Positions 11,901-26,300 of a stretch of 64,000 bases of DNA are shown here, in pieces. The number at the start of each line of letters is the position of its first letter. Positions within the stretch are counted from its first letter, which is position 1. The notes below the pieces were generated by a model. It was not told where the DNA came from, ran no database searches, and saw only the letters and a program-made list of their open reading frames with translations. This stretch comes from Blattamonas nauphoetae (lineage: Eukaryota; Preaxostyla; Oxymonadida), in contig JARBJD010000044.1 in the NCBI GenBank assembly GCA_033064195.1, forward strand, positions 1-64,000, in the 5' to 3' direction. The translations under genes and the position numbers were made by a program.

Positions 11901-14307
11901 TAGCAGTCCCAACCGTAAAGTGCGAAGCATCAACTTTTCTTCCGCCTAGTCACCACATTCGTCTCGTTCTCCTATTTGCTCTCTTCACAGTCTGCTCACT
12001 ATGTCCTTCTGGCATTATTCGTCTGATTAGTCAATATCCTATCTCTTTTAATATCCTCTCATCTGTTTTGTTTACGCGTCGACAACATGAACTGTCTGTC
12101 ATATCAGTGAAAGACGACCCAGTCCTATCAACAATGCCGTTCTTTCGTACATGGACACCAGATCCAAATCTTCTCAAAGCAGATTCCATTCCATGTGAAC
12201 AGTATTACTCCGCCTTGTCCCGAATATATGCCCTTCGCTTGCTTTCACATATGCATCTCGCTCGAACAATATTAACTTCACCAGGAATCCAAATTCAACA
12301 GCCTACAATCCATTCGGTGATTCTTGACTCACCTCATCTCTCATTTTTTACGGAACAAAGAACGTTGAGCCGTGCACACGTATTGATGTCACAGAACCCA
12401 ACGACATCTTTATCAAGTAGCAAACAATCAACTGAACTCTCTTCAGAAGCAAAACGATTCATTCGACTATACCAATCTCTTCGTTTCACAAACAAAGACA
12501 GCGCTCATCAACAAAACGCATTTGTATTTACAAATTCACAGAATAATTGGCCAAGAGAACCATTAAATTCCACCTCATTTGTTCCCGAGGATCAGTTTAG
12601 TCAACTTCTCCAGAACTTTCCACGCAGTCCAAACCCTATCGACCCCGAACTGATAAAGCACTTACCATCATATTCACCGCATCAACTCTATCCAGTCGCC
12701 TACTCAACAAACTCTCTGTCAGCCGATTCAATGAAACAACTTTCAAAGCTGGAATATGATCAATATCTTCAACGTCGATCAAACAATTATCGCCTCTTCA
12801 TGAACTGTCTCGATAAATGGTTAGTCAAAGCTCGCCAAATGAAACAAACCGGTAATTCCGATATCCTCATCTGGAATATTCTCTACCGATTTGCGTTTGA
12901 TTGCCAAACTTGTGAGACTCTCAGAGGACTCATGGACATTGCTCAACCGCCACCAGATCTCGGTGAAATGATCAATTCATCCAAATGCAGAGATGGAGTC
13001 GAATTAATCTGTACAATCATGTCCACCGCGGGGGCTCCACTTGAGGTCTTGATTATGGCCTCAACTCTTCTGGCTATCGTCGCAGAAGGAAAAGGAGAAA
13101 CACAACTCACACAAACGTCACCAACCGATTCAACATATACAACTCGCACAGAAATGTATGCTTTTTTTCCCTTTCATCTCTTTTCAGACTTCGAAAGAAA
13201 GTGGAAACTTATTCAATCGTTAAAATTATCAATCTTCTTTCATCACCGATTCCAGAGCTGCGCTTGAATGCTTCACGAATTTTGTTGGCACTCACGGACC
13301 ACAAACTCGGCCTCATGGCTATTGACGATCCAAAGGCAGTAACTACTCTTGTATCTGTTCTTGATGATGAACCAGGAGAAATTCTCGAGAATTTGATTTG
13401 GACAATAGCAAATGCTACACAATCAAGTAATTCCATGCGGACATTATTTGCAGATCATCATGTTGTTTCACAGTTGATCAAAATCTTGAAACAGCAAGTA
13501 TCGTCAAGTACAGATCATGATGCTATCACTCTTATTTCACCGATTGTGTGCTGTATTTCCAATCTCGTTGAACAGAATTCTGAAAATAGTCGAGAGTTTT
13601 TCAAGGCCGACGGGATCGAATTCTTTCTCTCGCTCTTAACCACCATCAAATCCATGGAAGAAACAGTGTCTTTCTGTTTGATATCCACATTGGTGAATGT
13701 GTCACAGCGCCTTCTCGAAGCAAACTGGGAATTGGGACAATTTGACATGACAAATCCCCAGGTCGAGCCGACTCTCCAGCAAATGATACTCAGCGTTTTT
13801 GTTGTCATCCAGCAGTCTGATCATTCTCACCAATGTGAAACTGATTGCGTCATGAGGTCAAGCTCGTTCCTCAGACTAAAAACTCATTTTGATACAATCG
13901 CTGTTCCCAACCATCTCTCATTGATCTGGGATTATGCAAAGAAATTTCCCAAACCACCAACATGTGTTATTCAGACACAACGAACACGTGATTCATCCGA
14001 TATCGTTGACGAAGAAGAAACAAATGTCACAGAACCGATCATCCACGGAGAAGACGAGAATGAAATTCAGAAACAAGGATTATTCCGGCCTCTTGTTGGA
14101 CGCACCAGAAGTCTTGATAGTTCATATTCTGTCCGAACGGCCCTTCTTGACATAATTGAAGAATTTTGTTTCCACCAAAAGTTCTCTATTGTTTTGAGTG
14201 ATTCGCTCAAACCGATGAGCATTCCAACACCACTTGCAAGCCGAGCCTTTGCCCAAGAAGACCAAGCCAATATTCGTTCAGCAGAATTTGAGTCACCATT
14301 CGACTGA
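5998..14307 (+). CDS. Giant FYVE-like zinc finger and ARM/HEAT-repeat protein, 2,735 aa
   Basis: I build four exons (5998-6167, 6200-6279, 6318-13155, 13188-14307) separated by introns of 32, 38 and 32 nt; all phases agree and give 2,736 codons including the stop. Residues 30-77 hold eight cysteines with FYVE spacing: C30-x2-C33, C47-x2-C50-x4-C55-x2-C58, C74-x2-C77. The basic RHHCR signature that binds PI3P in classical FYVE fingers is absent, so lipid binding is doubtful. The rest is helical, leucine-rich solenoid sequence. The C-terminal part (from about 13200) has clear armadillo-like repeats with motifs such as LVSVLDDE and LENLIWTIANA. It is probably a large scaffold. Its stop lies 29 bp from the convergent dynein stop. 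I cannot name an orthologue. Confidence 0.8.
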
Positions 14308-14336
14308 GTTCATTTTGAATCGACTGGCCTGCTTTT

Positions 14337-17300
14337 CTAATCTTTCGCTTTGAACGGAGAATACCCAATAAACCCATAGACTTCAGAACCTTTCCAGTTT
14401 TGTGCCCCATCATTGAGGAGGAACACATCGCAGCATTTGCTCTGTTTTGCTCCGGAATTGTAGATTGTGAAGGACGGATACATTGAGATGCATTGTTGGT
14501 CACAGTGTTTTTGAACTGGAGAGAATGGTGATGTTCGGTATTCATTTAAATGAAGGGTGTCCACTCGATGACCTGATGTAAGAGTTGGATTGGTAAACAT
14601 TAGTGACACCCAAGCAAAAGGTGTTCGTGTTGCAGTGATTGGAAGGAGTCGACTGAAGCCACAGTTGATGAATTTGGAAGAGACAAAATCCCACGCAATT
14701 CCGACAAGGTTTAACCCAGAAATGAGATAACCCATGAAGTCATTCAAGTGATGAGTCTGAACATAAGTTTCTGGATTGTCAGATGGGTTGATGGGAAGAA
14801 GCGTGATGGTAAGATGAGCCGATTCGAATGGATACATCAACTGATTAAAAGGTGGTATATTTTCATCGAAATTTGTGGAGGATCCAAACGGATACGGAAT
14901 TACGGTCTGTGTATCTGGAAACTGTATATTGTTTTGCGAGAAATTTCGAAGATTCTGAAAATAGGCAAATGACACAGCGCCTCTGGTTTGATGAGTTTTT
15001 GAATGAGCATCATGGAAGAGATCTGCTTTGACAGCCGTGAAGAATGATGAAGGATTCGTGAATAGAGATATGTTAACATGAGAATGAAATTGAATGTGCG
15101 GTTTTTGATCAAGTGTTCGAAAAAAGATCTCGTTGTCTTTCAGATAAGTGTGTAGGATAGTGAGATTTGTGGAGACGTGTGCGGGGAGTGGAAACGAATG
15201 CATATAGAAGGGAGGAAGAGAAATAGTTTCTGAAGATCCGAGTGTATATGATCGACCACGAAACGGTGCAGAGACAGAGGCATAATACCAGTATGACCTC
15301 AGAATAGTCCCAATCTCAATTTCGATGTCAAACTGTTGTCGCAGTATTTGATGATAAGTTTGATGATGATTCAAGTACGTACGAATATGCTGATGATCAT
15401 CTGATACCTGAAATCGAGTCAAAACAGTTTCTTTGTTCACTGCAATTGTCTGGAAAGTTGAAATTACCTCATGATATGATGTCCAAAAGTGATGGTCCTT
15501 CTGTGGAGGTTCACCAATTATATGCCGAAGTTGATTAACTGTTGTGAGAGGTCGAAGAGCAATGTTGAGAGGCCGTAAACAGGAATTGTACTGTGAGACT
15601 TGCGCACAGGATATCTGTTCAGGAGAGAGACCAAAGACAGTCGAAGGACATGTTGGTGGACATTCCAACAATACAGTGTTAACGAGTTTTTGAGAAGACA
15701 CAAGAAGTTCGAGACTGTTCATTGTGAGACGGGTTTTTGTTCCCATGTCAAACGATGCATTTGGATGAAAGAAGTCAAAGTCGTGTGTCAACATGCTCGG
15801 ACACAGAAATGTGGAGACAACCTCGCTAATATACGAGAGAGAAAACTCATCCGACGGATAGATCTGAGTGAAAGTGAGCAAAAAATCCGTACGTATTGAT
15901 GACATGACCTTAATATAATCGGGATTTGGTTGACTTGATTCAAGATAGCTAAACGATCGTTGGATGATGTTCAAGAAGACAGTTTGTGACCAATGCACTG
16001 GAGAAGACGGAATTACTAATGATGTATGTGTTGAATCCAAATCGAAGTCGATCGAATTCATACAGGACGAATTCAGACTCAATAACCGATATCGAATAAG
16101 TGAATAGGTGTATGAGATCGCGAAGCAGATTTTTCCTCTAATGATAGGAATGATGAAGATAAAAGTTGATTGTGGGATCCACGATATCGTCCGAGCGAGG
16201 ATTGCTTTAAAGGAGAAATCACTTGTATCAGTCATGAGATTGAGGGGAGTTCCAAGGATGCGATTGGATGAACGTGTTTGGATTGATGATCCTGAACGAA
16301 TGTATAACTGTTTGGATGAAGGAGTATTTACAGGTGGTAACATTGGAAAGCTCCTGTCTGTACGATGAGATCTATTCTGGCAGAAGTTGGATGATGATGT
16401 CTGAAATTGATGAAAGCGCTGTGAGTCATGCTTCGATGTGACAACGGTTCTGCCTATTCTGAATGAAGAGTGATCAAGGACACGCATTGATTTGAACATT
16501 CGAGTTTCCCTCAGTTTCTCAAAGATAGAATTGATTAGTGGTGCGTAAGGCATTTGAGCAATTGGGAGCTTTGTGAAATCCAGTGAAAAGCGGATCAGTT
16601 TTGGATCATTGTCCACATTCTCATTGGCGATCATAGAATTTAATGGTCCTTCAAATGGAGATGCCAAGACCGAGTCGTCTTGAGGTGAAAGAGTACTGTA
16701 CGCGAGAGATCCACATCTGAGATCCATATTGGCTGGCGTTCGTTGATTTATGAAAGAAAAAAACACAAATGAATCGTGTTCAGCATCGTGAGGGATGTTA
16801 GATATTGTGAAAACTGGTTGTATCAACACATTTTTTCGATCAAGATAACTTGGGTTAATTAGTGAAGGATGATTTCGGATGGTCTGAAGATATTGATCTG
16901 TTGAAAACAAATGTTGAGGAGAAACAACTATCAGGGGATCGCCAATGGGGTTGCAGTCGATTGCTTCACCAAGAACATGCTCAAGTGGTTTGATGGACAC
17001 AGTGGACATTCCAAGCGATTCATAATGAAAGCGACTTAAGGCTGATATCGCTCTGTGTGGAAATAGTTGTCTGTCAATGCAGAATCGACAGAATGGAGAA
17101 AGTGATTGATCAATTGAACTTGGGAGGGCCATCAGTTCAGGGTTCTCATTGTTTAGGAAAAGCGACCATTGCTCAGGATGGTTTTCGAAGGATGCCTCAA
17201 GGTTGTGTTGAGATTGTGGTGGTTTCTTCAGGACAATGTCGAGTTCTCGAAGGATTGCGCTCGTTATAGAAGAAGATGTGTAAGATTGATTCACATACTC

Positions 17301-20300
17301 CAGTTGTTGAGGTGGTTCTTCTGTCGACGAAAATGTTTCGAAGAGTGAGAAAACATGCTTTCCCATTAGTTTCAGGGCGATTATTACGAATTGGGTTTCA
17401 TCAGATTGGATCTGAGAGTTGAAGAATGTTAAGAAATGTACGTATGAGTGACACCCGATCCAAGTGGACGGAGTAAATGGAACACCTGATCCTGCACGTG
17501 AAGATGGAGTTGAAATTTGAAGAGTTTTCACGAGCAGTCGAAATGTCACATTCACAGATTGTATGAACAGCAAAGGAATAGTGTCATGACTGGGGATTAG
17601 TTCACCTAATGCATTGTTCGAATGTGCATGTAAACATTGACAGATTCTGTTGAGAAATATTTTCGTGATGAGATGTATAAATCGTTCTGTGAATGATGAA
17701 TCATTCCTATTTTCTAAGACTGATCCAATTGAATTTCCACCGAGATCAGAAAGTGAGGAATAGAGCTGACTCCCAGAAAAGCGTGTTCGTGTCCCAAAAC
17801 TGATTTCAGGATCAGTCTCATTTGGAGATAGATGATAAACAAGAGATCCGTGTTGTGATGGAATATCAAATTGATCATTTCGATCCAACAATGGAAACGT
17901 GGAGAAATATTGTTGATTCCGATCATAGAGAGCAACAATGGAGAAAAGATGATGAATTGATGCCACCAGGATCTGTCCAAATCGGGCTGCTGTAGGATAC
18001 CCGTCCCTCAAGTAGAGAGCCTCAACAGATTTCTCAAGACAACATTCATGAAGGAGTGGAACAGGGAACACGCTCGTTAAAGCCTGAATTGATGTATACA
18101 GATCCCGAACAAAGCAAACGAGAGGGGCTAGAATCTGAATTTCCTGTTCGATCTTAACCATAGCTTTGATAACATCATTAAGTTGATCAAAAACATGATC
18201 AAGGTGAGTGGCATAAGATCGAGCGAGATCAAGGAAGCGTTTTGTGACATGCCTCCTGATCTCAACAAGACTGTGGGTGAATTCAAGATGTGTTTCGCGG
18301 AGCGAGTGGAAGAGGACATTCAATTTTTTGCCCTCCGATTGGAATACCTTGAAAGAACTTGGAATGATTGTCGGGCCAATGATCGAGTACAGGAGTTGAT
18401 TGTGATGAGATATTGGATCGAATGAAGGATTCCAATTTACTACTGAAACATGATGTTCTGATAAAATCGCACAAAGGGATTTTTCATGTGTTTGGAGGAA
18501 GGCAGTCTCGTCTCTCGTGAAGATAAAGAGACAAAATCCCGATTTGACGGTAATTTTTTGCCCATTTAAGATGATTGGTCTAATCGGTGCGTGGATGGAA
18601 CAGTCAATTAGATCCGAGAGAGCTTCCATGAGTGCAGCAACCTGATCATACCTGAAAATGCTAGACAATCCCACATAATCCACGAACAGAGGGTAACCAG
18701 ATACAAGAGCTTCAATGCAATCAAAGAAAAACTTCTCCGAAGTGATATTGGTGATGACCACAGGTGTGAAAAACTGATAGTGATGGTAGAGCCATTTACT
18801 CGCTGAATTGAGTGGATCGATGAAACACACTGGATATTGATGTTCTGAAATCGTTACAGATGACAACGCCATGAGAACCAATTCATCAGGAGGGACACCT
18901 TCTTCTTGGTGAATTGGATACATGGAAGGTCCATGCAAAGTTGACCAAATTGGTCGATATATCGAACGAATGTACGGTGCGAACGAACCAATAGAGAAGG
19001 ATAAATATGATACATGGCCATCCTGTGAGATATCAAGTGTTGCTCGATTTTCCGAGAGAATAGTGAGATGTTGATTGATGGGCGATGAATCAGAGTCAGA
19101 TGAATAAGGAATTCCAGCTGAGTCCAAAAACGAGTGCCAGACCTTGATTTGGCTTTCCCATTCGTTTGGTGGGATAAATGAATGGAAAAAAGAGAACGTT
19201 GCTCCAAGAATGGAATCTCCAAGACAACATTTAAGATTGTTCTCGAGGACAATGACCGAATTTGTGAGTCTTTTGAGGAGGAGTTGAAGAACATCGTCTG
19301 AAAGCTGATTTGCATTTCCACCGAAAACATATTCAAATTCAGACGGGTAAAAAAAGCATTTCGACAAGGAATCTTTTGTTGCTGCAAGGGCAATGCGACA
19401 ATTTGCGAGTTCGGTGGTGTAGTCAGTCAATAATTTGGATCGACGCATCCATTCCTTTCGAAGCGATCCAAACCGTTTATATTGTGGGAGAATTGTTTGA
19501 GAAATGACATTGTCGTCAAGAACACTTTTGATAAAATCATAGACTGGAACGAGATTATGTTTCATTTGTCGATATTGAGGGACCAACGGGGAAACCAATG
19601 TAATGAACGGCTCAATGAATTCGATTTGTTCTTCTGTGATTGTTGTCTCATCCAGTTGAACTAGGCGTTCCAAAAAATCATTGTCTTGAAGATCTTTGCG
19701 TTGGAGATTCGGTACAATGAGTTGCCATTCTTGTTGAACGTTGCTATTTGTTGTGTTTGAGCTTGATTGTTTTGTGGATCCGGTTGGATGTACTGGTACT
19801 CGTGTGGATATCTGTCTGCTTTGAATGTATTCAGGAGAAGAAACTTCTCTTGACAAGATAATATTGATCATCTGGAAAATATAGCGAGCAACAAGGGGTT
19901 GACTAATCTCCCGACGAATCCACGAAAAATTGCGTTGCGACAGGACTGAGCGGCATTTTGTTATTTGGTTGATATCTTTTGGTTGGTGTTCAATGAGTTG
20001 AGAGCATGTTTCTCGTTCAATTCGAAGTTTCTCTGTCAGATGGACCACTTCTAAGTTTTCCTTCTCGATGAGGCTTACCAATTCTTCTGATCGATCCTTC
20101 AAAGCAGTAAACAGATTAAAATAATGAAGAACTGATGGATGTATCGAGTCTGAGATAGTGGTGTCTTTGAGGATCATTTCAACAAATGCTGTTTGGTTAA
20201 GAGCTGACAGTGCCATAAAAAACAAATTTAGATGTTGTTCGGCATCACGGAGAGCGATTGACAGACCTTTCATGCGTGATCCGAGAAGATCGTTGAATTG

Positions 20301-23300
20301 GTGAGAATAGTGGATAAAGTGTTCACTTCGGAAGACCCCTTGCCGATGTGTAAACCACAATGAAGGTGCATTCCTCCTTGAATGGAAGGAAAAACACTTT
20401 TTGGTATGTTGAAAGATAGTAACAAGTACTGATGAAACGAGATGGATTTCTGATCTCATCGCAAAGACTTGCGCATGACCGTATTGATTTGATTGAACAG
20501 CGGAAGGTTCGAACATTTGACCAAGGAACGCTGCCGTTCGTTTTGATATCGGAAGTATCTCGTTTTGATTGACTGACGGAATAGTTTCGATGACTAAGGT
20601 GTTTGCACGAACCTGATCTTTAAGCATTTCGACAGGAGCAGATATTTTTCTGAGGACTAAATCTCGCCAAATTGATGGAAATCGAATGGATGAATCGAGT
20701 GCTTGAATAGTGTGTGCAGTTTTTGGCTGAAGTCGTTGAGCAAATTGTTTAAATATAGGTGCTTGTATTGGATGTATGATCAGATGTGAAGGTTTTTTCC
20801 GTCGACCCAATCGTGACACCGGAATGTACGATGTCAAAAGTCCAATCGACACCGGGAGTGATTCCGGATTGAAGTTTCTGGACGGTGGAAATGATGGAAG
20901 TACACGCTGCTTTAGTACAATAGAATCATGACGATCGTTCTGATGAATTGGATCGATGAAGTCAAATGAATAATGATGATCTAGTCGTTCTTTCCGGAGA
21001 AGATTCAGATTAACGATCCCATCCTGTCCGACGAGATGGTTTGTGAGATTGTTGGTGTTCGCGATCATTGAAGATCCAACATGTCGAGAAAATGAAGGAG
21101 TGTTAGACACACATTCAATTGATTGATGGAGAATTTGAATTGGAACAGTCTCGCGAAAAAAAAGTCGGAGGATGCACGAAGGAATCGTGCGGACCGTTTC
21201 ATACACCGAGAGATCACGATACCAGGTAAAAAATTGCATTCCTGGAGTGATCAGACTTGTACTCTCTGATGTCCCTCGATGGAAGGCTTTTGTTTTATTT
21301 TTTTTCGCCACGAGAAACTGCGACGCGTCAAGCTTGATTGTATCTGATACGGACTGCTGTTGAGAATTGTATTCACAGATGGAATGGTCGAAGAATGCAC
21401 GTGGAATATCTTTCTGTTCAATATCTTCATGTGTTTCATAGATAGTGGAGACAAGAATGATCCTCAGATTTTTGTTCAGGAGTTTCCGTAAGAAATGGTG
21501 AAGATCAGCCCGAAGACCCTTTGTTGTTATTGCGAGTTGCTCGTGGATTTGATCAAGTTCTTTTTCTGTGAAAAAAAGAATCGCAAAATAGGGTGATGTT
21601 AGAACTGTTTGGATGGTAAGTGACACGAGCTTTGCTGTGAGAGGGGTGTCACTGTGTGGAACCATTGTAGAAAAGGGGAGAGGAGAGTTGTCATCTTCGC
21701 GGAAATGAATAAATTCACTTCCAACTGAAGCTGGATCTTGATGTGGAGTTCTTGAAGAATGTCCATCGCTTCCCTCATCACACAAGAGTGATGCAGATGT
21801 GAGATTCCTGTACGTCGAGATGTGTTCGAGAGATGCTAGTGTTGTGAGATCATCTAGAAAAAGTGAACCTATAATTTTAGTGGATGAAAAAATGGCTCTT
21901 TTCAAAAGCTGACGGAGATGGTCGATGAACTGCCCAAAGGATAGTGTGGGAATAATATGAAAATGATCATATCCATTTGTTTCAGCAACGAAGTTTAGAG
22001 TCTTAACTGATATCATCATTGGATCAGTAATTAAACAAACATGGGTGTCTTGGAGTGAACGTGAAAGTCGTAAAAGTTGGTTCGTTTGAAATAACGAGAG
22101 GATAGAATGTGTTGTACCCATGATATTCACGGAACGTTCTTCAATTTGAAGGCCAATTGTCGAGAAAGCGTTTGTATTTTCTTCTTCTTGAAGATCCATG
22201 GTGTCTAAAGTCTTCAAAAAACTGAACAACCCATTGATATCCACAGGTTGTGTGTCAACGATACCTCTAGAGATGAAGGAAAGTACATGATTCATGATGA
22301 CGACTTCTTCCGCTGTGAGGAAAGCTGAGAAAAAGAGTTTGAATTGTTCTTCCCAAAGAGCTGCTAATCGTCTCAAATCTCGAGCAATGTTTGGATCTTG
22401 GCGGATATGAGAAGATATTTGTTCAATGCATTTCTGGACATGATGAAACGTGACAAAATATCGAGTGAGTGTTGGGAAGAACGACTTGATTAATTGAGAG
22501 ATTGGTGATTCAGAATTATCTTGTTGGAAGGGACAGGTGAGAAGAACGAACAGAGCGATGGTGATTGATGGAATCTTTTGAACAAGGAAGCTATCTAATC
22601 GAATTTTATCAGTCATTGATAATTCTGTTTGTCTGGGATTAGTCTGCAGACTGAATTGTGAAACTTGCTCCTGGTACGTGGGTGACACTGCCTTTCGAAG
22701 ACTTCGCCCGAGGATGTGAATTTGAGTTGGAATATCCAGAGATGGAATTGACATTGTCGCAAATCTTCGTGTGAATCTTGGAGGGAGATGAATTGCATGG
22801 AATGCAGGAATGGAAATGGCATGTCTTTGACGGACTCCTTCTGATAGCGAAGATTGTTCCAAAAATGTCATATCCGATTCAATATCAGCGAGGACACTCT
22901 CAAGACAGTGGATTGGAATTGGCGGGCGAAAATGATATAGTGAATATCGATGAACGAGGTTTCGGATATCATTGGATTGATCTGAGTGAGGGAGTGGTGA
23001 TATCATGTCTTGGTCACGAGTGTCGGAAACTTGATAAGACTGCGAAAAACTTGTTCTTCGAGATTTTGAATCTTGACTTTCAGAAACAATTGTTCCAATA
23101 GGATAAATTGATGATACTCCATTGACTTGAGATTTCGAAAATGAAGTTTCATGACCTGAACTTCTCATTGGTTCGATCAGTTTGGCGTGTGTTCGCTTCA
23201 AAAGTGTTGCAGTTACAATTTTCATTCGATTGAGGAGAGCCGGAGATGTTAACCCTGTAAATTGAACGGACGAAGGATGATAGAATGATATTTGAGTTGA

Positions 23301-26300
23301 CTGAGAAGATGAAAGTGGATGAGCGAATATTGATGTGAAGATCTCCTTGGAATATGATTCTTCTCCACGAGCAAAGATTATCGGTCGACCAAAAACGAAA
23401 TACAGCGAACTTACTTGCAGGAACGGAAGATAATGCTCAAAATGTTGAGATGACACCAGGATTGGATAAATATCTTCCGTAAAGTGATGCAAATCTATCA
23501 TGGAGTCCATGAATTCTTTGAAAGAATCATAACATGTTTTGATGTACAGGGATTTGACCGATATCCACTGTCCTGTTGAAAGATCCACACAGAAATCGAA
23601 TAATGTTTGAGATTGGCGTTGTACATTTGGTTCATTGAGAGAGGATAATATGGTGTTGATATCTTCGATTGAGGATGAGTTTGAATAGGAGTTAAATTGA
23701 GGCGGAGATGTCAAGACAGAGCAAAGAAGCTGTGACAATGATTCCTTAAAGTTCTGGCAGTGAAAAGCATGCTGACCCATTCCCCAAAACACAGAATAAA
23801 CTAGGATGTTATTCATTGCTTCATTCAATTCTTTTGTGATCAATTGTTGAGATTCAAGTGATGGAATGAGGGTTTCTACAAGGAAATGAAGCTGAGCGCA
23901 GAACAATGCAAGGACGTTCTCCATGAACGAACGCGAAAACGATGTTGAATGATGTGATATTCCAAATTCAGGAGCGTGAGACTGTTTATTCGGAGAAGAG
24001 AATTGATTAGAGGATCGTTCAATGAAAGTGGCAACGTCACGTGTATATTTGACGAGAAGCGCAGAGTATTTCGTGATTAGATTTCCGAGTTGATGAATCG
24101 TTGTGCGATTTTCTGTTAATGAGAGTGAAGCTCGTTTGGAGAGTAAATCAGTCCATATGAAGTTGAAGACAAACGATTGAACCGCATATGAATTATCAAC
24201 TACATCATGATGCGGTGAGAGATGAGTCATGAATTGATTGATAAACAAGTGAGGAGAGACAAAAAATGGACGAAAACACCCGTTCAATCCAGGTGATACC
24301 GAATCGATGGAGTCTGTCTCTACAACGAGTTTAACATTTGGTGGGAGAACAAGGACTGTATTATTTGGCAAAATGATTGAATGTCTCTGAGCGTAGGAGT
24401 TTGACAATTCATCTTTCAAGTGAAGGAGAATTTTGTCAAATGGAACCTTATTTGATGGAAAAGAGTTGTTGATAGTTGCCCATCCATGCGATTTTGTTGG
24501 TGCATAAGCTCCATTTGAGTAGACGAGAAATATTAGATCAATGATTGAATCAATATCATGCGTGAAAGAATTAACTGATGAAGATCCAATGAGAGTTGCA
24601 TGATTAGTTTGGAACGATCCTTTTCGGATGTATGTCGAGTAAATTTCTTCAGAGAGAGTTGAATCAAATCTTGTCGCGGGTTTGAGGATATCATGGAGAA
24701 GACAGGATGAATTTAATCCGAAAATCGATGGGAAGTCCTGAAATTGTGCTGAATAACTGCTTCCGCTCAATCCAGAATTCATTCCGATACTATCATTGAG
24801 AATGGACGAGCGGAATGAATCAAATGATGGGAGATCGAGGACAAGAATAATTTCTTCCTGAGGAGAACTTGATTCATTACAGGAAGTTGAATTAACATCA
24901 GAAAGTAAATCTTGAAGAATTCCTTTCGACCAAGTTGCTGTTGACCTTAGAGGAAGAGTCATTGATTTCTCCACGAACGTAATCCCTTGGATCGAGTCAT
25001 GTCCGGGACTGGACAAAGAAGTTGAGACTCGAGAATCAGGATTCTTAAATGCACTCGGATGAGCTGGATAATGCCCAAAAAGTAAATTGGAGTTGAACAT
25101 CTCTGGTCTGAGATGGATCACCCGGGTTGGAGTTCCAGATAATGTTTGGGAAAGTGCAAGGAGATTGATTAGATGCGACTTTCCTGATCCTGTTGGTCCA
25201 ATTAGGAGAACTGGATGAGTGAAAGAGGACGGCATTTGCGAGTACGGCGTGTTCGAGAGAGGATGTTGAAGAACTTGATGAATTTGGCAAATCGCTGTGG
25301 TAATTTGCTTTCTATGGTTCGAAAGGAGATCTTCTTGAGACATCGTTTGTGCTCCAGAAAATAGAGGGGGAGACAGATTCTCTGTTCGATTCTGCCCCTT
25401 TGAGAAAGCATTATCGAGAATTGAAAATATGGCCTGCTGAGATGAGACGTCCTTTTGTGCAAGTATTTGATTGAATTTTCCGGATATTGCTGCTGGTGAA
25501 AAATTTGATGATAGAATATCTGCGAGGAATACCTCACGTGACGAGTTCGTGAGTGGAAATTCCGGACAAATCGAAAAAAGCGAGTTGCGATTCTGAAACA
25601 AGAGAGAGTCGGATGGTGATTCCAGTAAGGTCTGAAATGCCGACGACGACAGTAAAAGAGCTTCCGCTTCTGGAAAATAATGGCAAAGGAGTTGAATTCC
25701 TGCAGTCATTTCTTCCAGACGAATATTCATTTTAATCGTATCAAAGAGGAGGAAGAAAACGGGGAGACTTTCAATGATAAATATGATTTGTTGTCGTTTC
25801 TGTTCGATCGAGGCAGAATCAATGAAGGAAGGTTTATCAACGTTTGTGGTGTCTGGATCATTCTTTTGTAAGTCTCTCAGTAGTTCTCTGACGAACAGTT
25901 GAAGTGGATTACATTTATGTGCGGAGATGGAAATTCCTTCTCTCAGAAGCGGAAGAACAAGAAACTCGACACAGAGACGGAAGTATGATGTTATGAACGA
26001 CTTGACGTTCTGGAGAAGGTAAGTGTAGTATTGATATGGGCGTTGCACCATTGATGTAAAATCAAGGAGAAACGAATTGATTCGTTTGACGATGATCGAT
26101 GCATACCTGAATCCAGAAAAGATCAATGTCATGTATAGTGCCGTTTCAGTGTTGTCTTGATGATAAGAAACTGTTCTGAATAATTGCCGAAGGTTTTCCG
26201 AAATCTGAGGAGAATTCCCTTGGGCAAAGGCAAAAAGATGAAAACCCTCTGTAATCGAAAAAACATGTGTTTCCGTAAGTCGACAATGTGGAGATCCCCT

